From the NCBI GenBank assembly GCA_041920415.1, contig JBHGYD010000051.1:1-39398 (forward strand): a DNA stretch of 39,398 nt, written 5' to 3'. The notes beneath the pieces were generated by a model. It was not told the DNA's origin, did not search any database, and saw only the letters and a list, made by a program, of their open reading frames with translations. The DNA is from JBHGYD01 sp041920415 (GTDB lineage: Bacteria > Bacillota > Bacilli > Bacillales > Anoxybacillaceae). Within the stretch, counting starts at the first letter, position 1. Each line of letters opens with the position of its first letter. Shown here piece by piece: positions 32,125-39,398 of this stretch. The position numbers and the translations under genes are program-made.

Positions 32125-32163
32125 AGTAAAAGCCTCATTCTCCGAAGAGATGAGGCTTTTACT
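32125..32163 (+). terminator. Terminator of the acetate symporter operon
   Basis: agtaaaagcctcat (32125-32138) / atgaggcttttact (32150-32163), a perfect 14-bp stem, then TTTTTT. Confidence 0.92.
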
Positions 32164-32210
32164 TTTTTATAGAAAATGTTTTCTCATTCATTTTCACTTA
32201 TATATATGTT

Positions 32211-32706
32211 ACCCGTGGTGCTAGTTGAAAACCGCACCAAGAACGACAAGGGGATGAGCAAAGAAAGTCCCTTCCACAGCTGTTTCAAATCCATCCAGAC
32301 TAGTTGAACGGAAGTAAGATGAAAAGGATCGGTTAACACCGAAAAAACCGTTTCAATGATTTTCCGTTTGCGACGAATTCATTTGATGCCCAGCGTCATG
32401 CCGACATCGTCTGTGTTGTACCAAGAACGTCTAGGGAAGGTGTCTTCGGAAAAAAGATGACCAACCAAAAGACGATGTCACGCTCGTTCGCATGTAAAGC
32501 CGAGTAGCTTTCCGAGCACATGAATGCTAATGATAGTAACTTTGGGCTGTTTAAGCAAATGTTGCTTTCGACGATGTAAGTACATACGGATACAAGAAAG
32601 ATGCTTTTTTACCATTTTGTATTTTGAATGTTAGCGAAATCTCCTTTCAAAATGTTAAATGTAGGCACTTTCATTTTGACAAAATTCCCATGCAAGGGCT
32701 ATTTTT
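32211..32706 (-). mobile_element. IS982-family relic, internally deleted and lacking one terminal repeat
   Basis: The left end carries the terminal repeat acccgtggtgctag (32211-32224), shared with 230-243. On the minus strand the remains read MYLHRRKQHLLKQPK, then HVLGKLLGFTCERA-stop, RLLVGHLFSEDTFPRRSWYN, RRKRKIIETVFSVLTDPFHL, with the end TSLDGFETAVEGTFFAHPLV in another frame. The DDE core (about 150 residues), the N-terminus and the 5' terminal repeat are missing. The leader cccttgcatgg...aaaatgaaagtgcc is still similar to the first copy. This relic explains most of the 667-bp gap between actP and the LysE gene. Confidence 0.82.
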
Positions 32707-32787
32707 GCTCAAACATTTTATTGTAGTTTTGTAACATTATCATTCAGCATTGATATATAATGAATGAAAAAGAAAGGGGAATAAAAT

Positions 32788-33411
32788 GTGGATTCTACAC
32801 TACTTACAGTCATGATTTTAGGAGTCCTCGCTGTACTTTCTCCAGGTCCAAATTGGGCTATTACAATTAGGAATAGTTTAGCTTATTCGAGGGCTGCGGG
32901 ATTATATACAGCTGTTGGTATGGCATTAGGTAGCCTCATTCACATTACTTATTGTTTAATTGGAATTGGTGTGATTATTTCCAAATCGATTTTATTATTC
33001 CACACCATAAAATTAATTGGGGGCTTGTATTTAATTTATATAGGCTTTAAAGCCCTTCTTTCCCGCAAAAAACAGGAACTTAATTGCGCATATGCTCAAC
33101 GTTCGGTCGATAAAGCAAATAAAAAAGCGTTTATCTCAGGATTTCTGACGGATTTACTAAACCCTAAAGCAACTCTATTTTATCTTGCCTTATTCACCCA
33201 AGTCATATCCCCATCCACTCCTATTGTCTTACAATCCATTTACGGCTTGATCGTTGTAGCGATTGAGATTTCGTGGTATTCATTTATGGCAATTTTCCTT
33301 ACTCATCAATCAATAAAAAATCGATTTTTATCGTTTTCCCACCTTCTTGAAAAAACGACAGGAGTAATTTTAATTGGTTTAGGAATGAAGTTAGCGTTCT
33401 CAAAAAATTAA
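32788..33411 (+). CDS. LysE/RhtB-family amino-acid exporter
   Basis: 207 residues, about six membrane segments. VLAVLSPGPNWAITIRNSL near the N-terminus is the LysE/RhtB signature, and GFLTDLLNPKATLFYLALF is the second conserved block. Exports amino acids such as homoserine, threonine or lysine; substrate not assignable. GTG 32788 follows GAAAGGGGA. TATAAT lies at 32756-32761 but no good -35 was seen. The gene is more AT-rich than its neighbours and begins 82 bp after the IS982 relic, so recent acquisition is possible. Confidence 0.9.
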   Translation: MDSTLLTVMILGVLAVLSPGPNWAITIRNSLAYSRAAGLYTAVGMALGSLIHITYCLIGIGVIISKSILLFHTIKLIGGLYLIYIGFKALLSRKKQELNCAYAQRSVDKANKKAFISGFLTDLLNPKATLFYLALFTQVISPSTPIVLQSIYGLIVVAIEISWYSFMAIFLTHQSIKNRFLSFSHLLEKTTGVILIGLGMKLAFSKN

Positions 33412-33437
33412 TGCGTTTTTTAGTGTACGAAAATGAA

Positions 33438-33483
33438 AAAAGCCGATAAATGCCTACACATAAGTAGAGATTTATCGGCTTTT
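33438..33483. terminator. Bidirectional terminator between lysE-type and NSAR/OSBS genes
   Basis: aaaagccgataaat (33438-33451) / atttatcggctttt (33470-33483) with an 18-nt loop and T-runs both ways. Confidence 0.88.
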
Positions 33484-33520
33484 TGTCCCCTCACCTTTTC
33501 GTTTTCGTGCTGCCGCTCAC

Positions 33521-34633
33521 TTACGCACGGTACGTTTTCGCTGAAACGGTATATAAGTCTACTTGGCGGCGGTCAACTTCATATCCAATTCCTGGCTTAT
33601 CAGGCACAAAAATAATCCCATTATGAACGGTTACTTCTGGATTGATAATATCTTTTTCCCAATAATAGGTGGATGCTGCTGTATCTCCCGGCATAACGAA
33701 GTTTTCTAATGTGGTGATGGCAATATTATGCGCTCTGCCAACACCCGATTCAAGCATGCCGCCACACCATACTGGAATATTGTTCGCTTTACACAAATCG
33801 TGAATGTTTTTTGCTTCCGTCAACCCACCGACGCGTCCAATTTTTATATTGATAATCTTACAACTTCCTAATGCAATCGCTTTCCTTGCATCTTCATACG
33901 AATGAATGCTTTCATCTAAACAAATCGGCGTTTTTAGTTGCGCCTGCAACGTTGCATGGTCGATGATGTCGTCAGCGGCAAGCGGCTGTTCAATCATCAT
34001 CAAATGAAATTCATCGAGCGCCTTAAGATGGTCAATGTCTTGCAATGAGTATGCGGAGTTGGCATCTGCCATAAGCGGAATGTCAGGAAAATGCCGGCGA
34101 ACTTCACGTATGACCTCGACATCCCATCCCGGCTTGATTTTGATTTTCATTCGGCGATACCCTTCTGTTACGTATCTTTCAATCAAGCGAAGTAAATCAT
34201 CAACGCTTTTTTGGATTCCGATGCTAATCCCGACTTCGATTTCTCGTTTTTCTCCGCCAAGTGCTTGGCTTAACGAAATTTGCTTTTTCTTGGAAAAAAG
34301 ATCCCATACCGCTCCTTCAATCGCCGACTTCGCCATATTATTTTTCCGGATCAACGAAAAACGTTGATGTAACTCATCTGGATGTTCAATTGGCGCTTGA
34401 AACAAAAGCGGCAGCAAAAAATCTTCTAACATATGCCAGTTTGTTTTTAATGTTTCTTCATTGTACCAAGGAGAATGAAACGCAACGGACTCTCCCCATC
34501 CTGATACTCCGTCCTCGTCAATCGCCTCCACTAAAATAAACTCCTTTTTCGTGAACGAACCAAAGCTCGTTGTAAAAGGAGCCTTTAACTCCATTTGCAA
34601 ATGCCGTAAAATCACTTGTTTTAATTTTATCAA
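33521..34633 (-). CDS. menC: o-Succinylbenzoate synthase / N-acylamino-acid racemase (enolase superfamily)
   Basis: 370-residue muconate-lactonizing-subgroup enzyme. Catalytic lysines lie in RMKIKIKPG (Lys163/165) and NIKIGRVGG (Lys264); metal ligands are Asp190 (MADAN), Glu215 (IEQPL) and Asp240 (LDES). TTG 34633 follows AAGGAGG. In this Bacillaceae group the enzyme is bifunctional, making o-succinylbenzoate for menaquinone and/or racemising N-succinyl amino acids. No men genes are nearby; the neighbours are an amino-acid exporter, a ThrE-type exporter and an acetyltransferase, which fits an amino-acid racemase role at least as well. The symbol is therefore tentative. Confidence 0.82.
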   Translation of the reverse strand: MIKLKQVILRHLQMELKAPFTTSFGSFTKKEFILVEAIDEDGVSGWGESVAFHSPWYNEETLKTNWHMLEDFLLPLLFQAPIEHPDELHQRFSLIRKNNMAKSAIEGAVWDLFSKKKQISLSQALGGEKREIEVGISIGIQKSVDDLLRLIERYVTEGYRRMKIKIKPGWDVEVIREVRRHFPDIPLMADANSAYSLQDIDHLKALDEFHLMMIEQPLAADDIIDHATLQAQLKTPICLDESIHSYEDARKAIALGSCKIINIKIGRVGGLTEAKNIHDLCKANNIPVWCGGMLESGVGRAHNIAITTLENFVMPGDTAASTYYWEKDIINPEVTVHNGIIFVPDKPGIGYEVDRRQVDLYTVSAKTYRA

Positions 34634-34729
34634 CGGTTTTACCTCCTTATAAAGGCAACTGATGACGCTGGATCAGCACATAATATTGAACAGGTTCGTT
34701 TCGTTTCCTAAAGACATGGCAACTATACA

Positions 34730-34757
34730 ACCCGAACTCCTATCATGAAGTTCGGGT
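34730..34757 (-). terminator. Hairpin after the ThrE-type operon
   Basis: acccgaact (34730-34738) / agttcgggt (34749-34757) with a 10-nt loop just downstream of the minus-strand stop at 34769. The following T-run is poor (ttgt), so it is a weak terminator or RNA-stabilising hairpin. Confidence 0.55.
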
Positions 34758-34768
34758 ATACCACGCCA

Positions 34769-35188
34769 TCACGCTCTTTTGATGATTTGATTCATCACTT
34801 CCGAAAAGACAAGCCCCACCGCAATCGCTCCAGATATCATAAATGCTTTCGCGGCCAATGAAATCGCCGTATCGTAGTCATTCACGACAACATGCCGCAT
34901 CGCTTCATACGCCAAACCACCAGGAACAAGCGGAATAATTCCCGAAACGCTGAAAATCGTCACCGGCGTTTTATACATCCTCGCAAACAGTTGGCTTATA
35001 ATCGCTACAAAAAAAGCAGCAACAAACGTGGCCAGGACAGGATCAAATTGGTATTCTACAAATAAAAAATATATCAGCCATCCGATCATTCCAACAAGTC
35101 CACCGTTTAATAATAACTTTTTTGGAACATTAAAAATGATTCCGAACGCAGCAGTGGCAATAAAGCTAGTCAACAGTTGTTCAATCAT
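34769..35188 (-). CDS. Threonine/serine exporter family protein, small subunit (YjjB/ThrE C-domain type)
   Basis: 139 residues with four or five membrane segments. SGIIPLVPGGLAYEAMRHVV is the conserved P-G motif of the ThrE_2 domain. It is the C-terminal half of ThrE made as a separate protein, 30 bp after the other half. In E. coli the equivalent YjjB acts with YjjP in succinate export, while ThrE exports threonine/serine; the substrate here is unknown. Translation starts at ATG 35188. Confidence 0.88.
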   Translation of the reverse strand: MIEQLLTSFIATAAFGIIFNVPKKLLLNGGLVGMIGWLIYFLFVEYQFDPVLATFVAAFFVAIISQLFARMYKTPVTIFSVSGIIPLVPGGLAYEAMRHVVVNDYDTAISLAAKAFMISGAIAVGLVFSEVMNQIIKRA

Positions 35189-35218
35189 CGTTCGATTTTC
35201 TCTCCATTTTTACCATTT

Positions 35219-35974
35219 TTAATAGATTGAAAAAATAAGCGCAATGCCCGTGCCAATGGCAAACGCGGTTAAAAACGCTTCCGCCCCTTTTGATAATCCC
35301 GCAACTAAATGACCAGCCATTAAATCTCGTACAGCGTTTGTAATTAACATCCCCGGCACTAATGGCATCACAGATCCGATAATAATTTTATCAAGGTCAT
35401 TTCCAAGTCCAATCGCAACCAACAACACCGCCAATATTCCCGCAATGAACGAAGCGCAAAATTCGGCGAAAAACTTGATTTTGACTAAACGATGAACATA
35501 ATCAAGACAATAAAAACTGAACCCACCGGAAATCACCGCGGGCAAAAAGTCCCCCCAGCCGCCTTGAAACATAATGACAAAACAGCCGCTCGCAATCGCT
35601 GCCGCTGCCACTTGCGCCCAAAGCGGATAGGCTAGATTTTTCGCATCGACTTCTTTTAGCATATTGCAAGCTTCTTTCAGCGATAGCTCCCCGCTGCTAA
35701 TTTTGCGGGAAATGTTGTTGACAATCGCAACCTTTTGCAAATCGGTTGAGCGCTCGACGATGCGAATTAATTTCGTCGGTCCTGTACCGTCAATCGAAAA
35801 AATAATCCCCGTCGGCGTTACATAGCTATGAGACTCATGAATCCCAAACGAAGCGGCAATCCGCATCATCGTATCCTCAACCCGATACGTTTCCGCACCG
35901 TTTTGCAGCATAATTTTCCCCGCTAGTAAACAAACTTCTAAAACTTCATTCGTTTGGTCTAACGATTTTTCCAT
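35219..35974 (-). CDS. Threonine/serine exporter family protein, large subunit (YjjP/ThrE N-domain type)
   Basis: 251 residues. The N-terminal soluble part (about 1-110) includes LLAGKIMLQNGAETYRVEDT, the ThrE_1 (DUF1212) signature, and TGIIFSIDG; the rest has five or so membrane helices ending in SVMPLVPGMLITNAVRDLMA. ATG 35974 follows GGAGAGAGG. First gene of the two-gene operon with the small subunit. A TAACAT...ATGTTA repeat (36022-36042) lies upstream and could be an operator; no regulator is known. Confidence 0.9.
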   Translation of the reverse strand: MEKSLDQTNEVLEVCLLAGKIMLQNGAETYRVEDTMMRIAASFGIHESHSYVTPTGIIFSIDGTGPTKLIRIVERSTDLQKVAIVNNISRKISSGELSLKEACNMLKEVDAKNLAYPLWAQVAAAAIASGCFVIMFQGGWGDFLPAVISGGFSFYCLDYVHRLVKIKFFAEFCASFIAGILAVLLVAIGLGNDLDKIIIGSVMPLVPGMLITNAVRDLMAGHLVAGLSKGAEAFLTAFAIGTGIALIFSIY

Positions 35975-36085
35975 TGTTAGCCTCTCTCCAATATCAAATC
36001 CATCTAAATAAAGCCACTATTTAACATTATTAATTGATGTTACAAAAAAATATGGCGCTAGACAATAAGAAACGGCATAAATCTT

Positions 36086-37267
36086 TTAAAAGAAATCGAT
36101 AAAAAACGTCGTTCTTGGTGGAATCATTGCTTCAAGCCGTTTTACTTCTTCTTCGTTTCCTTTTACTTTTCCCATTCTGTAAAATGCAAATGGACGCTCA
36201 TACCCTAATAACAAAGCGGCCGCGGTATTGATATCAAGCTGCAATCCTCGTTTTGGTGGGTGGACGCACGTTGCGTTTTCTTTTTCTTTGCGAAATACAT
36301 TCACACCATCTTCTTTTATGTGATAAATCCCTGAATTCCATGGAGCAAATTCATCCGTTACATGCAAAAAGAGCGCTCCTTCTGTTTTCACAAACGGATA
36401 GGCTTTTAAAAACTTTTCTAAATCGACAATCCGCGCCATAAAATACGGATAAATTTCTTGCGTGATTCGTGGGTCGTGCAGCAAATACGGCAACGAGTCA
36501 TCGACAGAAGTAGTAATCGTTATTTTATCGACCATTGAATCATGCTGGCAAATGAAGTTCCATAGCCCCCGCTTTGCTTCTTCGTTAAGGGTAATCATTT
36601 CCTGTACGTCCATATGGCGATTTTTTACTTTATATAAAAGGTATCCTGTCTTTTCCTTTTGTTCGTTTACATACACGACCGCGTGCGTATCTTGTGTAAG
36701 TACATAATGCTCCCACCAAAAAGATGTCCGTTTTAAGCCACCATTATACTGCAACATATGCGACTCATAAATCGGGTTTAACATTTGTGGGGCGTCCTCA
36801 CGAGAAATTCGCTCAACTCTTCCTTTTGGCGGTGCTAAAAATACAAGTTGCTTATTCTCGATCGTTAATTTTTTATGCGAAACAAACAACTCCCAGCCAA
36901 ACTTTCGATAAAAATTCACTTGGAACGGATGGAGAAACGACAACATCTCTCCGTTTTCTTTCATCCGCTCGAGCGCCGCTTTTAATAACGCTGCAACCTT
37001 CCCTGTTCTTCGATACTCCGGCCATGTCGCTACACCCGCGACTCCACGCATGATAAGCTCTTTTCCATGAAGAAAAACGGTAAACGGCAAAAGATGTGCT
37101 TTTGCCGTAAGACGACCGTCTTCCACATCGCCTAAAATGTCCTGCTCATTCATCCAACGCTTGCGAAATTCTTTTTGCTCCTCTGTTAATTGATATTGGA
37201 ACGCGTATTCACTAAGACGAAACACTTCTTCATAATCTTCTTCAGTTAGTAGACGAATCGTCGACAT
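36086..37267 (-). CDS. Eis-like GNAT N-acetyltransferase
   Basis: 393 residues with two GNAT-like domains and a C-terminal SCP2-like domain, the Eis family layout. RGVAGVATWPEYRRTGKVAA (about 74-93) is the acetyl-CoA pyrophosphate loop, and FLHPFQVNFYRKFGWEL follows. The chain ends in FFIDFF; a C-terminal carboxylate on Phe is used in catalysis in characterised Eis proteins. Eis enzymes acetylate lysines, polyamines or aminoglycosides; the substrate here is unknown. ATG 37267 follows AAGGAGGCG. Monocistronic. Confidence 0.88.
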   Translation of the reverse strand: MSTIRLLTEEDYEEVFRLSEYAFQYQLTEEQKEFRKRWMNEQDILGDVEDGRLTAKAHLLPFTVFLHGKELIMRGVAGVATWPEYRRTGKVAALLKAALERMKENGEMLSFLHPFQVNFYRKFGWELFVSHKKLTIENKQLVFLAPPKGRVERISREDAPQMLNPIYESHMLQYNGGLKRTSFWWEHYVLTQDTHAVVYVNEQKEKTGYLLYKVKNRHMDVQEMITLNEEAKRGLWNFICQHDSMVDKITITTSVDDSLPYLLHDPRITQEIYPYFMARIVDLEKFLKAYPFVKTEGALFLHVTDEFAPWNSGIYHIKEDGVNVFRKEKENATCVHPPKRGLQLDINTAAALLLGYERPFAFYRMGKVKGNEEEVKRLEAMIPPRTTFFIDFF

Positions 37268-37520
37268 GCCACGCCTCCTTCTTTGTCCTTTTATTTCTCA
37301 TTTTTTCGTGCCTTTCCTTCATTCTCCAAGCACTATTTTCGATGAACGATCTACTTATCAGGAGGTATAAACAGTTCGTTGAAAAACCACAGTTTGAAAA
37401 AGTTCAGCCTTCCTAGACGCACAAACAGATCCTATGAACCCAATCCTTAGCAGCATAAATGATGGATAAACTCTCTTTTTCATTTCATGTTACTGTTTTT
37501 CCTCATATAGCTCCCTACTT
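37268..37520. other. Intergenic stretch with no recognisable gene
   Basis: 253 bp between the Eis-like and TetR genes. A plus-strand reading MNDLLIRRYKQF... of 24 codons follows no good RBS and is probably chance. No strong hairpin or promoter was identified. The base composition is ordinary; it may hold decayed mobile DNA but I cannot show it. Confidence 0.4.
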
Positions 37521-38096
37521 TCATGTCATGTTTGATTTACATTTTGTACGTAACCCTAATAGATACGTGCTTAAAAGATGTTTCAACGTTTCATCGGGGT
37601 CCAAACTCATATTAAATCCCTTCTTTAACTCTAGAGAAGCAAATCCATGCACAATACTGCGAAGACCTCTAACAGTGTGAATGGCATTTTCATGATCAAG
37701 ATCGTATGATTCTAAAACACGCAACAAGAGAGTCACAATTTCATGTCCAGCCGCTTGAATATCTGAATCTAAATGATCAGGAGCACCCATCGTTGCTTCA
37801 TAAAGTCCGGGATGTTTCCGAACAAATGACACATAGGCCACACATATTGAATACAAAGCTTCATCACTTGATTTCCCAATCGCTGCTTCTACCATTTCTC
37901 CTTTTAATTTACGAAGAGCATAACAGGCTAATTCCTTTTTTAAACCTGGCAATCCTTGTACATGGTTATATAATGAAGGCGTGCGTATCCGTAACTTTTT
38001 CGCCACAGAAGCAAGGGTTACCTGTTCAAACCCTTCTTGATCAGCAATCTCCTCCGCTGCTTTTAGAACCGCCATTTTATCAAGACCTTGTTTCAC
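37521..38096 (-). CDS. TetR-family regulator with WHG-type C-terminal domain
   Basis: 191 residues. Helix-turn-helix at about 24-47: VTLASVAKKLRIRTPSLYNH, with the TPSLYNHVQGL block typical of the TetR_C_13/WHG subgroup. The C-terminal ligand domain contains RGLRSIVHGFASLE. GTG 38096 follows AGAGGGAG and overlaps the end of the MBL-fold gene by 17 bp, so it is cotranscribed and probably represses the shared promoter at 38836-38881. The ligand is unknown. Confidence 0.92.
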   Translation of the reverse strand: MKQGLDKMAVLKAAEEIADQEGFEQVTLASVAKKLRIRTPSLYNHVQGLPGLKKELACYALRKLKGEMVEAAIGKSSDEALYSICVAYVSFVRKHPGLYEATMGAPDHLDSDIQAAGHEIVTLLLRVLESYDLDHENAIHTVRGLRSIVHGFASLELKKGFNMSLDPDETLKHLLSTYLLGLRTKCKSNMT

Positions 38097-38817
38097 TATT
38101 CTCCCTCTTTCTAGCCAGTGATTTTTCCGCTTCGTCTATTGCCATCGTCATTTCCTCAACAGGATTCATTAACATCGAGCCATGCCCTACAGCTAGCAAA
38201 GAAGGACGCAACTCTTTTAATTTTCGTGCGCTTTCTAATGCTGTTTCCTTACTCCACGTTCCGAGTGCCGGAAACGGAAATAATGGTTTCATTGTTCCAG
38301 CAACCGCGATACCGCCAATCGTTTGGAACGCGTCACCAGCCACCAATGCATCATTCCTTGTATCTAAAAAGACCATGTGACCCGGTGTATGCCCCGGAGC
38401 TAATATTGCCTGCAACGATCCAATTTTCTCACCATCACTTAATAAATGATCCGGTTTGGTTTGCAAAGATTTTGGTACACCGCCGCGAATCGGTGTTTGT
38501 GGTTCATCAACTTCTAACGTTACATCCCCTTTTAAAAGTTTAGCATCCCGTTTTGAAATCATTACAGCTACCTCAGGCAAAGCCTTTTTCAAACGATCTA
38601 ACGCTCCGACATGATCCCCATGAGCATGTGTTAATAAAATACGAGTAATCGGCTTCCCTATTTTTTCAGCTGCTTGTAATATTTTTTTATGGCTATAAGG
38701 CAGAGCGGCATCAATAAGCGTCAATTCTTTTTCTTCTTCCACAAGATAACAATTCACTGGAAAAAAGGACGGTAAAAACGTTAATTGATAAATAAATCCA
38801 TATTGGCGGATGCGCAC
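38080..38817 (-). CDS. Metallo-beta-lactamase-fold hydrolase
   Basis: 245 residues. THAHGDH (His64, His66, Asp68, His69), PGHTPGH, AGDAFQT and VGHGSML give the full binuclear metal set of the MBL superfamily. The family also covers lactonases, glyoxalase II-like and quorum-quenching enzymes; the substrate is unknown. GTG 38817 follows GAGGAGG. First gene of a two-gene operon with the TetR regulator, under a palindromic operator, suggesting induction by its substrate or a related compound. Confidence 0.92.
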   Translation of the reverse strand: MRIRQYGFIYQLTFLPSFFPVNCYLVEEEKELTLIDAALPYSHKKILQAAEKIGKPITRILLTHAHGDHVGALDRLKKALPEVAVMISKRDAKLLKGDVTLEVDEPQTPIRGGVPKSLQTKPDHLLSDGEKIGSLQAILAPGHTPGHMVFLDTRNDALVAGDAFQTIGGIAVAGTMKPLFPFPALGTWSKETALESARKLKELRPSLLAVGHGSMLMNPVEEMTMAIDEAEKSLARKRENSETRS

Positions 38818-38835
38818 GAAAATTCCTCCTCGAAA

Positions 38836-38881
38836 AAACTAATGTTGTTAACATTTTAACTAATAACATTAGTTTAATCAA
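38836..38881 (-). promoter_or_regulatory. Promoter with long palindromic TetR operator
   Basis: Minus strand TTGATT (38881-38876) and TAAAAT (38858-38853) have a 17-bp spacer. aaactaatgtt (38836-38846) and aacattagttt (38865-38875) are perfect 11-bp inverted repeats around an 18-bp centre, and aatgtt-gtt-aacatt (38841-38855) is nested inside. The arms cover the spacer and the start site, ideal for TetR repression. Confidence 0.75.
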
Positions 38882-38936
38882 TGGATATTTTCCCTAATTT
38901 TTGTTTTTGGCTTTTACATTTGGCGAACAGTGTCTA

Positions 38937-39268
38937 TCACTGTTCGCCCTGTTTGCCCAATTGGTCTTTGTACAGGTCAATATACAATTGTCCGTTTGTC
39001 CCGATCACAGCATATTGGATTTCATCAATATTCAAGTTTCGTTTTTTAAGTTCTTGCTTAATCCAATTCATACTATATTTTTGCGTTACATTTTTTTCGA
39101 TTATTTTGCCATCCATGACAATTTCAATCGGCAAACTTACTGCGCTGTTATGTTTTAAAGATAAATCGTTCTTTGTTACATTTTGGTATTTCTCTTTTTT
39201 TAAAACGGATAAATTACCGCTAACCTCTAATAAGGCATATTCCACTTCTTCGATATCAAATCACGGCT
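38937..39268 (-). pseudogene. 5'-truncated DUF421 (YetF-type) gene, C-terminal domain only
   Basis: The minus strand encodes about 110 residues from FDIEEVEYALLEVSGNLSVL through KNDLSLKHNSAVSLPIEIVM to IQYAVIGTNGQLYIDLYKDQ. This is the C-terminal cytoplasmic domain of YetF/DUF421 membrane proteins (IQEVEYAILETNG in B. subtilis YetF). The N-terminal membrane segments are missing: an in-frame TGA and unrelated sequence lie just upstream at 39269. An internal ATG at 39245 could in principle start a 102-residue protein, but no good RBS precedes it. Confidence 0.82.
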
Positions 39269-39273
39269 GTTGA

Positions 39274-39398
39274 TTATCCAAAATTAGGAATACTTCTCCC
39301 GTAAAAATGGGCATGCTCAAATAAGACAGCTACCATCTCTGATTTCCAATCGAGAGGAAGTTGCCCAAATAAAACCCGACGAACGAAAGAAATGAACG
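39274..39398 (-). CDS. C-terminal tail of an unrecognised protein (runs off right edge)
   Basis: An open frame enters from the window edge and gives FISFVRRVLFGQLPLDWKSE, then MVAVLFEHAHFYGRSIPNFG-stop at 39274. It is composed like real coding sequence (FEHAHFYGRS) but I cannot name the family. It ends five bases before the DUF421 fragment begins, so it may be the sequence that truncated that gene, perhaps a mobile or rearranged segment. Confidence 0.45.
   Translation of the reverse strand, partial: FISFVRRVLFGQLPLDWKSEMVAVLFEHAHFYGRSIPNFG

Noticed and set aside
36022..36042. TAACAT/ATGTTA repeat upstream of the ThrE-type operon
   Set aside because: Six-base arms in AT-rich DNA are easily found by chance; mentioned only as a possible operator.
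37342..37416. Short plus-strand frame MNDLLIRRYKQF in the Eis-TetR gap
   Set aside because: Only 24 codons, no good RBS and no recognisable family.
1..39398. Search by eye for CRISPR arrays, tRNA/rRNA genes, prophage, restriction or defence systems
   Set aside because: No repeat-spacer arrays, RNA genes or hallmark proteins of these systems were seen.

Overview
The window looks like chromosome of a thermophilic, spore-forming Bacillaceae, most like Anoxybacillus or Geobacillus. This rests on gene content and remembered family resemblance, not on a search. Supporting signs are a sigma-G-type promoter in front of an alpha/beta SASP gene, the sigI-rsgI pair, S-box and L-box leaders, a permease very close to the Geobacillus cationic amino-acid transporter GkApcT, an M3 peptidase of Pz-peptidase type, AAGGAGG-type ribosome binding sites with many GTG/TTG starts, and moderate GC.

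Layout. 1-243: 5' end of an IS982-family element running off the left edge. 335-5150: M3 oligopeptidase, a lysine-riboswitch-controlled amino-acid transporter, a stand-alone PduL-type phosphotransacylase and a MarR regulator with a likely self-operator. 5112-16839: methionine salvage (methylthioribose) locus. mtnW-X-B-D on the minus strand and mtnK-A on the plus strand each have their own SAM-I riboswitch; mtnE and mtnU lie between, divergently transcribed. The mtnKA transcript continues into a complete CUT2-type ABC importer (lipoprotein, double ATPase, permease), which I infer takes up methylthioribose or a related thiosugar. 16926-22104: CheX-like protein, O6-alkylguanine-DNA alkyltransferase overlapping a four-PAS sporulation-type histidine kinase (with sigma-H-like promoter and 0A box), and a B12-binding radical SAM enzyme. 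22114-25471: operon of three very small proteins, a DUF3905 protein, an MFS transporter, a wrecked chemoreceptor gene and the SASP. 25606-28403: ferritin and sigI-rsgI. 28404-32163: GkApcT-like permease, and the divergent DUF485/acetate symporter pair.

32211-39398: accessory region. It holds an internally deleted IS982 relic, a LysE exporter, an enolase-superfamily NSAR/OSBS enzyme, a split ThrE-type exporter pair, an Eis-like acetyltransferase, a TetR plus metallo-beta-lactamase-fold operon with a strong palindromic operator, a 5'-truncated DUF421 gene and the tail of an unrecognised gene.

How it fits together: the best integrated unit is 5.1-16.8 kb. The salvage enzymes turn methylthioribose into the keto acid that MtnE transaminates to methionine, MtnU probably disposes of the alpha-keto amide by-product, and both SAM-controlled transcripts, including the transporter, would be turned on when SAM is low. 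No rRNA, tRNA, CRISPR array or prophage was seen. I saw no convincing wholly new multi-gene system. The least explained items are the transporter in the mtnKA operon, the three-small-protein operon and the orphan tail at the right edge.
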